DNA of 39,661 bases from Nevskiales bacterium. Lineage in GTDB: Bacteria > Pseudomonadota > Gammaproteobacteria > Nevskiales > DATLYR01. The translations under genes were made by a program, and so were the position numbers. The notes beneath the pieces were generated by a model. That model did no database searches. It saw only the letters and a list, made by a program, of their open reading frames with translations, and was not told where the DNA came from. The stretch is from NCBI GenBank assembly GCA_035574475.1, contig DATLYR010000025.1:1-39661 (forward strand), read 5' to 3'. Positions 1 through 9,065 of the stretch are shown one piece after another. Position 1 is the first letter of the stretch. Each line of letters starts with the position of its first letter.

Positions 1-16
1 TATCGCGCTGACCTCC

Positions 17-841
17 TCAGCGCCAGGCCTCCAGCGCACGCACGCGGTCGCCGCCCGGCTGGCTGCCGATCCGGCGCGTTTCCGGCAGTTCGCGGATTTC
101 GTGGATGGCGGCACGGCTGAAGCCGGCGGCCTGCATCAGGCCGATGCCGTGCCCGGCCGATTCGAAGTGGATATGCATGCGCCCGCGCACGAAGGCCTGG
201 ATCACGCCGCCGAACACCCTGGCCGCGAGGCCGCGATGCTGCTGCATGAAATACACGTCCGCCAGGTACAGCCCCTGCGGAAAGCCGGCCAGCGTGCGCG
301 CGATGCGCGCCCACACGCCCTGCGCGGCAACCGGGTCCAGGTAATTCATCAGGCCCTCGGTGATGATGGCCAGGCCCTGCTTCGGGTCGAGCCGGCCGGC
401 TACCTGCGCCAGCGAATCCGGGCCGCCGTCGGCCAGCGCATCGAGCGTGAGGACCTGATGGCGAGGGCCGAGCAGGCCGGCGTCGGCGAGGAGCTTGCGC
501 TTCAGCGCGGCCATCTGCGGCAGGTCGGTCTCGAGGTAGGTCAGCCGCTCGCCGTATTTCTGTGTCATGCGCACGCCTCGGCCGGACAGGCCCGCCGCGA
601 TCTCGATGACCTGCGTCACGCGCCCGTCGTCGATGGCGCGCGCCAGCAGCGCGTCGATGGCGGTATGGCGCGCCAGCATCAGGTTCTGGAACACCTCGCC
701 GCCCAGCAGCTTCATCAGCAGGCCGAAGGGCCGGTCCAGGCGCTTGCCCTTGGGCGTCGCCAGCGCCGCATGCGAGAGCCCGTGCTTGTACCAGAAGTAG
801 CCGGTGGCGTAGGCCGTGGGGCTGATGCGTTCGGAACTCAT
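17..841 (-). CDS. Class I SAM-dependent methyltransferase, LCMT-like
   Basis: The product is about 274 aa and resembles the leucine carboxyl methyltransferase-like family (PF04072), whose members move a methyl group from SAM to carboxyl or hydroxyl groups of small molecules. The SAM-binding segment is EIAAGLSGRG, followed by the acidic strand YLETDLPQM and the later motif IITEGLMNYL, all typical of this family. I start it at the ATG at 841, which leaves 2 bp to the stop of the upstream SDR. The open frame continues upstream but that part overlaps the SDR and has no family character. It is the last gene of a minus-strand pair with the SDR, so it is probably translationally coupled. The substrate is unknown and a steroid role rests only on the neighbours. 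Confidence 0.8.
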   Translation of the reverse strand: MSSERISPTAYATGYFWYKHGLSHAALATPKGKRLDRPFGLLMKLLGGEVFQNLMLARHTAIDALLARAIDDGRVTQVIEIAAGLSGRGVRMTQKYGERLTYLETDLPQMAALKRKLLADAGLLGPRHQVLTLDALADGGPDSLAQVAGRLDPKQGLAIITEGLMNYLDPVAAQGVWARIARTLAGFPQGLYLADVYFMQQHRGLAARVFGGVIQAFVRGRMHIHFESAGHGIGLMQAAGFSRAAIHEIRELPETRRIGSQPGGDRVRALEAWR

Positions 842-843
842 AC

Positions 844-1623
844 TCAGACTCCGGGGGCGCCGGGGAAGCCGACGTAGTACTGCCCGCACAGCATGCCGCC
901 GTCCACTGCGATCTCGGCGCCGCACAAGTAAGACGATTCATCGCTGGCCAGGAACAGGCTGGTCTGCGCCACCTCGATCGGCTCGCCGACGCGCTGCAGC
1001 GGCACCATGCCGTAGCGCTTGTTCACTTCGGCCTTGGGCTCGCCGTACGGGTTGCCCATCGCGGTGTCGATGCCGCCGGGGTGCACCGAGTTCACGCGCA
1101 CGCCCTTGTGGCCGTATTCCATCGCCGCTACGCGCGTCAGCCCGCGGATGCCCCATTTGCTGGCGCAGTAGGCGCCCAGGCCGTTGGCGCCCTTCATGCC
1201 GTCGGCCGAGGAGATGTTGACGATGCTGCCGCGACCGCGCGCCAGCATGTGCGCGCCGACGATCTTCGTGCCGAGGAAGCAGCCGGTCAGGTTGATGCCG
1301 ATGACGCGTTCGAAGTCGGCCTTGCTCGTGTCGGCGAGCGTCTTGAACAGCAGCACGCCGGCGTTGTTGACCAGCACGTCCACCGGCCCGAAGGCCGCTA
1401 CGGCCTGCTCGACCAGCGCCGCCCAGCCGGCCTCGTCGGTGACGTCGTGATGCACGAAGCGCACGCGATCCTTCAGTTCCTGCGCGAGCTTCGCGCCGTC
1501 TTCGTCGAGCACGTCGGCAATCACCACCTTCGCGCCTTCCCGGGCGAACAGCCGCACCGTCGCCGCGCCCATGCCGCGCGCGCCACCGGTCACGATCGCC
1601 ACCTTGTCTTTCAGTCGAGCCAT
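844..1623 (-). CDS. SDR-family NAD(P) dehydrogenase, possible hydroxysteroid dehydrogenase
   Basis: This is a 259-aa classical short-chain dehydrogenase. Visible features are the TGGARGMG cofactor loop (residues 12-19), NNAG (87-90), Asn111, Ser139 and the Tyr152-x3-Lys156 catalytic pair, and a C-terminal VDGG. The overall pattern resembles 3-alpha/20-beta-hydroxysteroid dehydrogenase-like SDRs, but specificity cannot be read from sequence. The start at 1623 is preceded by a strong GGAGGAG Shine-Dalgarno. The open frame extends to 1752, but the extra residues are not SDR-like. An alcohol-ketone interconversion on a steroid or a CoA ester is plausible given the surrounding pathway. Confidence 0.88.
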   Translation of the reverse strand: MARLKDKVAIVTGGARGMGAATVRLFAREGAKVVIADVLDEDGAKLAQELKDRVRFVHHDVTDEAGWAALVEQAVAAFGPVDVLVNNAGVLLFKTLADTSKADFERVIGINLTGCFLGTKIVGAHMLARGRGSIVNISSADGMKGANGLGAYCASKWGIRGLTRVAAMEYGHKGVRVNSVHPGGIDTAMGNPYGEPKAEVNKRYGMVPLQRVGEPIEVAQTSLFLASDESSYLCGAEIAVDGGMLCGQYYVGFPGAPGV

Positions 1624-1748
1624 GTCTCCTCCGGCGTGAGCATTTCGTCCCTCTGCGCCTGTGGGAAGGGGCTGGCGCAAGGGTTCGCTTCGGGCATGGC
1701 CGCCATCGTGGCACCGGGTGCGGGCAGCAGCCTCATCCAAATGCAGGG

Positions 1749-1774
1749 CCACGCGCGCCTCGCAGCGCGCGTGG
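1749..1774. terminator. Perfect GC hairpin downstream of the OmpA gene
   Basis: The arms CCACGCGCGC (1749-1758) and GCGCGCGTGG (1765-1774) are perfect complements with a 6-nt loop. It lies just after the stop of the minus-strand OmpA gene and before the SDR. There is no T tract, so it may be an mRNA 3' end stabiliser or a weak terminator. Confidence 0.45.
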
Positions 1775-1797
1775 CGGGATGCCGGCGGGTGTGACGG

Positions 1798-2868
1798 CTA
1801 CTGGCGCAGGATGTGGAACTCGACCCTGCGGTTCTTCGAGCGGCCGCTTTCCGTCTCGTTGGAGGCCACCGGCCGCGACTCGCCATAGCCCACGGCACGC
1901 AGCCGGCTGGCGGCGACGCCCCGGTCCACCAGGTAGTTCCTTACGGAATCCGCGCGGCGTTCGGACAACCGCTGGTTGTAGGCGTCGGAGCCCTCGCTCG
2001 AGCAGTGGCCGGCGATCTCGACCTCCATGGACGGCTGTCCCTGCAGGGTTTCAGCCACCTTGTCGAGGATGGTCATCGAGTCCGGGGTCAGGCGGGCGGA
2101 GTTGTATTCGAAATGCACGCCTTCCAGTGTGACCACCTGCTTGATCGCGCAGCCGTACTGGTCCACCTGGGCGCCGCGCAGGGTATTCGGGCAGCGATCC
2201 ACGCCGTCCACCACGCCGTCGCCGTCCGAATCGGCCTGCGGCTTCTCGCGCACCACCTCGCGCACCACCTCGACCTCGCGCACCTCCGTGCGGACCACTT
2301 CCTTGGTCTGACCGTAGGGGAACACCATCGCCAGACCGACGCGCAGGTCATCCGGCTGGTCCTCGAAATTGTCCTTCACGTAGCGAAGGTCGCCGCGCAC
2401 CCGGATGCCGGAGCTGCCGAACGGCTTGCTCATGAAGCCGAGGCCGAGGTTGACAAAGGCGTTGCTGTCGTCATCGACCGGCGACGGCGGATCGTTGCGG
2501 ACCGCGCCCAGTCCCGCCAGCGCAAAGGGCGTGAAGCCGTCCTTGCGACCCTGGAAATACCACAGGAAATCGATGCCCAGGCCACCCTGGTAGAAATTGT
2601 TGCGGTGGCCGCGGGCGACGCTCAGGTCGTTCAGGAAGACATTGAACTCGAGGCCCGAAGCCGATCCCAGCGTCTGGCCCAGGATCAGTTGCAGGCCGCC
2701 GCCGTCATCGACGTCCACGCCGCGCGCGCTGGCGTCGCTGTCGGCATCGATGTAGAGGATGCCGGTGCCGACGTAGCGATCCGGATAGTCGGCGCGGGCG
2801 GGCAGGGTAAGAAGCCCGAACAGGGTAATGACACAGGCGCTCTTTGCATACATTCGGTGGATGGACAT
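1798..2868 (-). CDS. OmpA-family outer membrane protein
   Basis: The product is 356 aa. Residues 1-26 form a signal peptide ending PARA before DYPDRY. Residues of about 27-190 look like an OmpA-type beta-barrel, with alternating aromatic strands and a terminal VGLAMVFPYG. A charged linker rich in EVVRE and a thrombospondin-3-like calcium loop (DSDGDGVVDGVDRCPNT) follow. The C-terminal OmpA peptidoglycan-binding domain contains VHFEYNSARL and the LSERRADSVRNYL and NRRVEF motifs. It should anchor the outer membrane to the cell wall. Whether it helps steroid entry is unknown. The start at 2868 has the Shine-Dalgarno AAGGGGGTG. It has its own promoter and stands apart from the catabolic genes. 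Confidence 0.9.
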   Translation of the reverse strand: MSIHRMYAKSACVITLFGLLTLPARADYPDRYVGTGILYIDADSDASARGVDVDDGGGLQLILGQTLGSASGLEFNVFLNDLSVARGHRNNFYQGGLGIDFLWYFQGRKDGFTPFALAGLGAVRNDPPSPVDDDSNAFVNLGLGFMSKPFGSSGIRVRGDLRYVKDNFEDQPDDLRVGLAMVFPYGQTKEVVRTEVREVEVVREVVREKPQADSDGDGVVDGVDRCPNTLRGAQVDQYGCAIKQVVTLEGVHFEYNSARLTPDSMTILDKVAETLQGQPSMEVEIAGHCSSEGSDAYNQRLSERRADSVRNYLVDRGVAASRLRAVGYGESRPVASNETESGRSKNRRVEFHILRQ

Positions 2869-2913
2869 GACACCCCCTTATTCTTGTTTGCAAAGCGGTT
2901 TTATTGTGCCTCT

Positions 2914-2942
2914 TACATACGCCAATCCCCCCGCGAGGTCAA
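2914..2942 (-). promoter_or_regulatory. Sigma70-like promoter for the OmpA gene
   Basis: Read on the minus strand, TTGACC (2942-2937) is followed after exactly 17 bp by TATGTA (2919-2914). Transcription would start near 2907, about 38 nt before the ompA-like start codon. This is the best consensus housekeeping promoter I found in the window. Confidence 0.6.
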
Positions 2943-2967
2943 TCCGCGCGTTCAGCCAGCGCCCGGC

Positions 2968-3882
2968 TCAGCCCTTGAAGGTGGACAGGCCGAAGTCGCC
3001 GAAGGGCTGGTCGCGTTCGCGCACCGCCTGCTTGAAGCCGACCTCTGCCGCGCGCTGCTGGAAGGCGTAACCCTCCTTGGTGTGTCGCGTGATGCCGTCG
3101 AACACGGTGCCGAGGATCTGGGTCGTGTGCAGGCCCTGCTGCATCACGCTCTGGTTGAGCAGCAGCTTCATCATCACCAGCTGGTTGATCGGCATGCGCG
3201 CGATGCGCTCCAGCAGCACCTCGAAGCGCGCGTCGAGCTGGTCCGCCGGCGCGGACTCGATCGCCAGGCCCCATTCTTTCGCCTCCTTGCCGCTCAGGCA
3301 GTCGCCGGTGAACAGCAGGCGCTTGGCCTTCTCCAGGCCGATGCGGTGGAACCACAGGGAGGTGGTGGGCGAGCCCCAGACGCGCGCCGGCGGATAGCCG
3401 ATCTTGGCGTCGTCGGCGATCACCAGAAGGTCCGAGCACAGCGCCAGGTCGGTGCCGCCGGCCACGCAGAAGCCGTGTACCTTGCACACGACCGGCTTCT
3501 CGCTGTGGAACAGGCTCATGAAGCCCTTCACGTTGCGTGACATCATCGCGTAGTCGAGCATCGGATCCCAGACTTCGCCGGGCGTGTGGTTCTGCAACTG
3601 CACCCGCGGGTCGAGCGGCGAACCGCGCGGGTGCGAGGGATGGTCCTCGCCGATCTGCATCTTCTCGGCGCTGTCCACCAGATCGTAGCCGCCGCAGAAG
3701 CCCGATCCGTTGCCGGACAGCGCGATGACGTGCACGGCCGGGTCGAGATTGGCGCGCTCGACACACTCGGCCAGCTCGCGCGGCATATCCATCGTGATGC
3801 CGTTACCGCGCTCGGGCCGGTTGAGCGTGATGCGCGCGATGCGGCCGGTGACCGCATAGGTCATGGTTTTCAGCGTGTCCAT
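2968..3882 (-). CDS. Enoyl-CoA hydratase/isomerase family protein (crotonase)
   Basis: The product is 304 aa, longer than a typical crotonase (about 260 aa) because of an insertion at residues of about 75-110. The two oxyanion-hole segments are visible as GNGSGFCGGYDL and HGFCVAGGTDLAL. Crotonases hydrate, isomerise or hydrolyse acyl-CoA esters. The usual catalytic Glu pair of hydratases is not obvious: the region after IGYPPARVWGSP lacks the common PE motif, so the reaction may differ from simple hydration. It lies 79 bp downstream of the next crotonase gene (3962-4747) in the same orientation, with a REP-like hairpin between. The gene context suggests a C/D-ring or side-chain step. Confidence 0.85.
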   Translation of the reverse strand: MDTLKTMTYAVTGRIARITLNRPERGNGITMDMPRELAECVERANLDPAVHVIALSGNGSGFCGGYDLVDSAEKMQIGEDHPSHPRGSPLDPRVQLQNHTPGEVWDPMLDYAMMSRNVKGFMSLFHSEKPVVCKVHGFCVAGGTDLALCSDLLVIADDAKIGYPPARVWGSPTTSLWFHRIGLEKAKRLLFTGDCLSGKEAKEWGLAIESAPADQLDARFEVLLERIARMPINQLVMMKLLLNQSVMQQGLHTTQILGTVFDGITRHTKEGYAFQQRAAEVGFKQAVRERDQPFGDFGLSTFKG

Positions 3883-3915
3883 GTCGTCCTCCCAATCCAG
3901 AATGTTCCGTGCATA

Positions 3916-3961
3916 CCCCCTCCCTCACCTCCCCCTTCATGAGGGAGGGCAGGGGTGGGGG
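3916..3961. repeat. REP-like palindrome, family A
   Basis: A hairpin built around CTCCCCCTTCATGAGGGAGG with flanking CCCC and GGGG runs. It fills the gap between two crotonase genes. The same element, with variations, recurs at least eight more times in the window. Confidence 0.75.
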
Positions 3962-4747
3962 TTAAAACTTCCCGTGCCGGCCCGTGCCCTCGGCAAAGCG
4001 CGTCGCGCCGGCCACGGTTTCGCCGGATTGCAGCGTCGCCAGTCCGTGCCGGAACTCGTTGGCGATGGCCGCGCGCTCGTCCAGGCCCCATTGCTCATAG
4101 GCGCTTGTGCGATCGCCGCGCAGGCAGGCCTGCGGGAATGCCGCCAGCTGCTGGGCCAGCGCCAGCGCCGCGGCCAGCGCCTGGCCCGCCGCGACGACGC
4201 GGTTGGCAAGGCCAAAGGCCAGCGCCTCGCGTGCATCCACCGGCCGGCCGGTCAGGATCAGGTCCAGCGCGCGGCTCATGCCGATCAGCCTGGGCAGGCG
4301 CAGGGTACCGCCATCGATCAGTGGCACGCCAAAGCGACGGCAGAACACGCCGAACACGGCGGTTTCGTCGGCCACGCGCAGGTCGCACCAGGCGGCCAGC
4401 TCGATGCCGCCGGCTACGCAGTAACCGGATACCGCCGCGATCACCGGCTTGGAAAGCTGCAGGCGCGTGGGGCCCATCGGCCCGTCGCCCTCGGGATCGA
4501 TGCGGTTGCGCCGCGCCGGATCGCCGGCCACAGCCTTGAGGTCGGCGCCGGCGCAGAAGTGCCCGCCGGCGCCGGTCAGAATGGCCACTTTCAGTTCCGG
4601 GTCGGCGTCGAAAGCGCGGAAGACATCAGCGAGGGCGGCGGCGGTCGGGCCGTCGACGCAATTGCGCACCTCCGGCCGGTTGATCGTCACGACCAGGACG
4701 GGTGCCTGGCGCTCGACGAGGACGGTTTCAGGCTGGGCTGGCGTCAT
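3962..4747 (-). CDS. Enoyl-CoA hydratase/isomerase family protein (crotonase)
   Basis: The product is 261 aa, the usual crotonase length. The oxyanion-hole segments are GAGGHFCAGADLKA and SGYCVAGGIELAAWCDL. The segment VFGVFCRRFGVPLIDGG replaces the common Glu-containing hydratase motif, so it may be a non-hydratase crotonase or act on unusual substrates. It begins at ATG 4747 and its stop abuts the REP-like element that separates it from the 304-aa crotonase. The two genes probably form one minus-strand transcript. A role in steroid-ring or side-chain beta-oxidation follows from the neighbours and not from the sequence itself. Confidence 0.86.
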   Translation of the reverse strand: MTPAQPETVLVERQAPVLVVTINRPEVRNCVDGPTAAALADVFRAFDADPELKVAILTGAGGHFCAGADLKAVAGDPARRNRIDPEGDGPMGPTRLQLSKPVIAAVSGYCVAGGIELAAWCDLRVADETAVFGVFCRRFGVPLIDGGTLRLPRLIGMSRALDLILTGRPVDAREALAFGLANRVVAAGQALAAALALAQQLAAFPQACLRGDRTSAYEQWGLDERAAIANEFRHGLATLQSGETVAGATRFAEGTGRHGKF

Positions 4748-4834
4748 GGAGGCTCCCCTGTTTCAGGCGGGTCGCGAGGCTCGATGGGCACACTCTAACC
4801 GACTGTCGCAGCCACGGCCCGCCCCACTCGTCGG

Positions 4835-4874
4835 CTCACCCTCCCCCTCATGGAGGAGGGCTGGGATGGGGGTG
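4835..4874. repeat. REP-like palindrome, family A
   Basis: CTCACCCTCCCCCTCATGGA followed by GGAGGGCTGGGATGGGGGTG forms the family A hairpin. It lies between divergently transcribed genes, 21 bp before the small membrane protein. Confidence 0.7.
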
Positions 4875-4895
4875 ATGTGTTAGGCTGCTGGCCGC

Positions 4896-5195
4896 ATGAA
4901 GACGCTGCTGCAAGCACTCGGTGTCGGCGCCATCGTCAGCCTGGGCATGTTCGGGCTGGGCTGGCTCGCGGTGCTGGCCGGCAATGTCGAGCTGTCGTAC
5001 TACCTTTACTGGCCGGGCAAGTTGCTGGAAGGCCTGGTGCCCTGCGACAACATCGGCCACGAGCTGTACCCGGTGTGCCGGGTCACGACGATGAACATGA
5101 TTGCGTTCTACGCCGGCATCCCGTTCGGCATCGCCGTGTACGCGCTGCTGGCCTGGCCGGTGCTGCGCCTCGCGCAACGCTTGCAGAAGCGCTGA
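4896..5195 (+). CDS. Small two-helix membrane protein, function unknown
   Basis: The product is 99 aa and I do not recognise a family. Two hydrophobic stretches at about residues 4-28 (VGAIVSLGMFGLGWLAVLAG) and 68-91 (MIAFYAGIPFGIAVYALLAW) are probable membrane helices. The loop between them contains two cysteines (PCDNIGHELYPVC) that could form a disulfide. The C-terminus is basic (RLAQRLQKR). No strong Shine-Dalgarno is visible. It is the only plus-strand gene in the first 11.8 kb and converges on the SDR at 5203-6069 with only a 7-bp gap. The coding call rests on membrane-protein composition, not on homology. Confidence 0.55.
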   Translation: MKTLLQALGVGAIVSLGMFGLGWLAVLAGNVELSYYLYWPGKLLEGLVPCDNIGHELYPVCRVTTMNMIAFYAGIPFGIAVYALLAWPVLRLAQRLQKR

Positions 5196-5202
5196 CCGGC
5201 GC

Positions 5203-6069
5203 CTACTGCACCACCGCCGGGTTGACGGGCGCGGGCCCGCCCAGCATCGGACGATGCGAAGGCGGCTGGCGGCCCTCGTCGGTGATGCCGTACTCCTGCG
5301 CCAGCTCGGCACCGATCAGCACCTTGCCGGATTTTTCCATGCGCCTATCGTCGCAGTACAGCGCGGCGAGCACATGACCTGTGAACTCCGGCGTCTCGGC
5401 GATCTCCCAGAAGCCCTGGTACTTGCTCGGGTCTTCCTCCATCACCTTCTTGGTGCGGTCGGTCCTGAGCATGCCCATCCAGATCGAGACCGCCGTCACG
5501 TCGTAAGGCTTCAGGTCGATGGCCATGTCGTGCGCGAAGCGGTCCACGCCGGCCTTCTGCGCGCCGTAGGCGGGGCCATGCATGTAGCAGTTGCCGCCGA
5601 AGGAGGAAGTGAAGGCAATCAGGCCGGATCGGCGCCGCGCCATCAGCTTGGCTGCGTGCCAGCTCGCCACATAGGCCGAGCGCAGGCCGACGTCGAGGAT
5701 GTCCACCAGGTGCAATGACTTGCGGAAGAACGGCCCTTTCTCGATCAGGTCGTCGTGCAGGAAGGTGGCGTTGTTGACCAGGATGTCGAGCCGGCCGTCC
5801 TGTTCGTCCTTGATGCGCTTGAACAGCGCCGACACCTGGCGGTCCCTGGCGTGGTCGCAGGCTATTGCAATCCCCTTGCCGCCAGCCTGAGTCACCAGCT
5901 CGGCCGTGTGGCCAATGGTGCCGGGCAGGGGCGCATCGCCTTCCTTCAGGCTGCGGCCGGTGACGTAAACCGTGGCGCCCTCGGCGCCCAGCGCGATGGC
6001 GATACCCTTGCCGGCGCCACGCGATGCGCCGGTAACCAGCGCGACGACATTGTTCAGTTTTCCGCTCAT
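5203..6069 (-). CDS. SDR-family oxidoreductase, DHRS1-like
   Basis: The product is 288 aa. It shows ALVTGASRGAGKGIA near the N-terminus and NNATF in the middle, and its active site is SSFGG then PAYGAQKAG (Ser, Tyr, Lys). The segment GKGIAIACDHARDRQVSALF and the following EQDGRLDILVNNA are characteristic of the DHRS1 branch of SDRs, some of which act on steroids. The ATG at 6069 has GAGGA at a good distance, so it is preferred over the GTG one codon upstream. The gene lies downstream of the FadD3-like ligase, separated by a 108-bp inverted repeat. An oxidation or reduction of a steroid-derived alcohol is likely, but the substrate is not known. Confidence 0.87.
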   Translation of the reverse strand: MSGKLNNVVALVTGASRGAGKGIAIALGAEGATVYVTGRSLKEGDAPLPGTIGHTAELVTQAGGKGIAIACDHARDRQVSALFKRIKDEQDGRLDILVNNATFLHDDLIEKGPFFRKSLHLVDILDVGLRSAYVASWHAAKLMARRRSGLIAFTSSFGGNCYMHGPAYGAQKAGVDRFAHDMAIDLKPYDVTAVSIWMGMLRTDRTKKVMEEDPSKYQGFWEIAETPEFTGHVLAALYCDDRRMEKSGKVLIGAELAQEYGITDEGRQPPSHRPMLGGPAPVNPAVVQ

Positions 6070-6125
6070 CACCGGGTCCTCAATTGGCTGAAGTCAATCG
6101 GAACGAGACTGACTAGGATAAAGAA

Positions 6126-6233
6126 ATAGAACAGGATGATCAGGATTCAACAGGACGCACAGGATAAGAGGATTCCTTCTTTAAATATTTCTTGTCCTGA
6201 TCGTCCTGAAAAATCCTGGTAATCCTGTTCTAT
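6126..6233. repeat. Long imperfect inverted repeat made of CAGGAT units
   Basis: The left arm (6126-6168) matches the reverse complement of the right arm (6191-6233) at about 35 of 43 positions, with a perfect ATAGAACAGGAT at the outer ends and a 22-nt A+T-rich loop. Each arm holds CAGGAT/CAGGAC units starting at 6132, 6141, 6151 and 6160, a spacing of 9-10 bp. It is much richer in A+T than its surroundings and contains no gene. Confidence 0.85.
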
Positions 6234-6242
6234 TCATCTGCC

Positions 6243-7817
<1,575 letters not shown>

Positions 7818-7866
7818 GGTTGTGATCTATGATTCCGCCGCGAGCGGGCATCCATACGGAAAGACT

Positions 7867-7908
7867 CTGGATTCCGGCTCGCGGCCTTCGGCCCTGGCCG
7901 GAATGACG
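7867..7908. repeat. REP-like element, family B (half element)
   Basis: CTGGATTCCGGC at the left end and GCCGGAATGACG at the right form the family B stem. It lies between the KshB-like reductase and the CoA ligase. Only one of the two usual hairpins is present. Confidence 0.6.
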
Positions 7909-7928
7909 ATAACGCTCCTGTTCGGCCG

Positions 7929-8969
7929 CTAGTTCGGATACTTGATCTTCACCTTGGGCGACTTGGCCACCGCCTGGCAGCCGAGGATCCAGCCCTGCTC
8001 GATGTCGCTCTCGTCCAGCACGTGGTTGTGCTGCATCTCGATCTCGCCCGCCTCGAGATGGCACATGCACGCCGCGCAGGCGCCGGCACGGCAGGAGAAG
8101 GGCGGCTGCAGGCCGGCGGCCTCCATCGCGTCGATGATGAGTTCGCCTGGCCGCAGCCGGATGTGGTGCGTCGCGCCGTCCAGCTCCACCTCCAGCTCGC
8201 TGCCGGCGGTGCCGGCAGGTGCGGCGGCCGGTGCAGGCGCATCGGCGTCCTCGGGCAGCGAGACGAAGCGTTCGATATGCACCAGCGCATGCGGCACGCC
8301 CAGCGCGTACAGTGCGGCGGCGGTGCTGTCCATGAACACCGCCGGGCCGCAGATATAGCACTCGGCGCCATCCAGGCCCCAGTCTTTTGCAATCGCGCTG
8401 ATCTGTTCCTGCGTCGGCGGCTGTCCCTGCACCGAGTCCAGCCAGTGGAACACCTGCAGCCGGTCCGGGTATTGCCGCGCCAGCTCGGTCAGCTCGTTGC
8501 CGAAGATCACGGAGTGCTCGTCGCGGTTGGCGTAGAGCAGGTTGATGCGCGCGGTGCCCTTGGCCAGCACGGTGCGGATGATCGAAAATACCGGCGTGAT
8601 GCCGCTGCCGCCGGCGAACATGCGCAGGTTGGCGTCCAGCGAGCGCGGCGTGAACACGCCGGCCGGCGGCATCACCTCCAGCGTATCGCCGGCCTTGAGC
8701 TGCGAGCAGATCCAGCTGGAGGCGCGGCCATCGGCCACGCGCTTGACGGTGACGCGCAGCGGCTCGTCGAAGGCCGGCGAGCTGGACAGCGAATAGCAGC
8801 GCGGCAGCGGCCTGGGTCCGCAGGGCACGTGCAGCTGCAGGTGCTGGCCCGGCTTGTAGCGGAAGGTCTCCCTGAGCGCGTCCGGAACCTCGAACACGAT
8901 CGAGCGCGCGTCGGCCGTCTCCTCGACGACCCTGGCGACTTTCAACGGATGATACTGGGGTCTAGTCAT
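7929..8969 (-). CDS. kshB: KshB-like ferredoxin reductase (3-ketosteroid 9-alpha-hydroxylase reductase)
   Basis: The product is 346 aa. Residues of about 5-110 form an FNR-type FAD domain with RCYSLSSSP (58-65), the NAD(P)H domain has FAGGSGITP (118-126) and CGPAVFMDS (208-215), and a C-terminal plant-type [2Fe-2S] ferredoxin domain carries Cys293, Cys298, Cys301 and Cys331. This order is that of KshB and its phenylacetyl-CoA-oxygenase-like relatives, which pass electrons to a Rieske oxygenase. No Rieske partner (KshA) is in the window. ATG 8969 starts exactly at the family N-terminus. A region of about 25 residues rich in Ala and Pro (241-255) links the NAD and ferredoxin domains. Confidence 0.82.
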   Translation of the reverse strand: MTRPQYHPLKVARVVEETADARSIVFEVPDALRETFRYKPGQHLQLHVPCGPRPLPRCYSLSSSPAFDEPLRVTVKRVADGRASSWICSQLKAGDTLEVMPPAGVFTPRSLDANLRMFAGGSGITPVFSIIRTVLAKGTARINLLYANRDEHSVIFGNELTELARQYPDRLQVFHWLDSVQGQPPTQEQISAIAKDWGLDGAECYICGPAVFMDSTAAALYALGVPHALVHIERFVSLPEDADAPAPAAAPAGTAGSELEVELDGATHHIRLRPGELIIDAMEAAGLQPPFSCRAGACAACMCHLEAGEIEMQHNHVLDESDIEQGWILGCQAVAKSPKVKIKYPN

Positions 8970-8985
8970 GCCCTTCGGGCAGGAA

Positions 8986-9007
8986 TGGGGTCGCGTCCGC
9001 GGCCCCA
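8986..9007. repeat. GC hairpin between SDR and reductase genes
   Basis: TGGGGTCGCG and CGCGGCCCCA form a 10-bp stem with one G-T pair and a 2-nt loop. It lies in the short gap between two minus-strand genes and has no T tract. Confidence 0.4.
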
Positions 9008-9065
9008 CCCCCATTAAGAAAATGATCCACGTAGGGTAGCCGATTATTCGGTGGCGTTGTGATTC

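Noticed and set aside
1813-3540. Long plus-strand open frame (575 aa) over the OmpA and crotonase genes
   Set aside because: It is antisense to clear OmpA and crotonase frames, and its composition (His, Ala, Gln, Val rich) is that of a GC-rich shadow frame.
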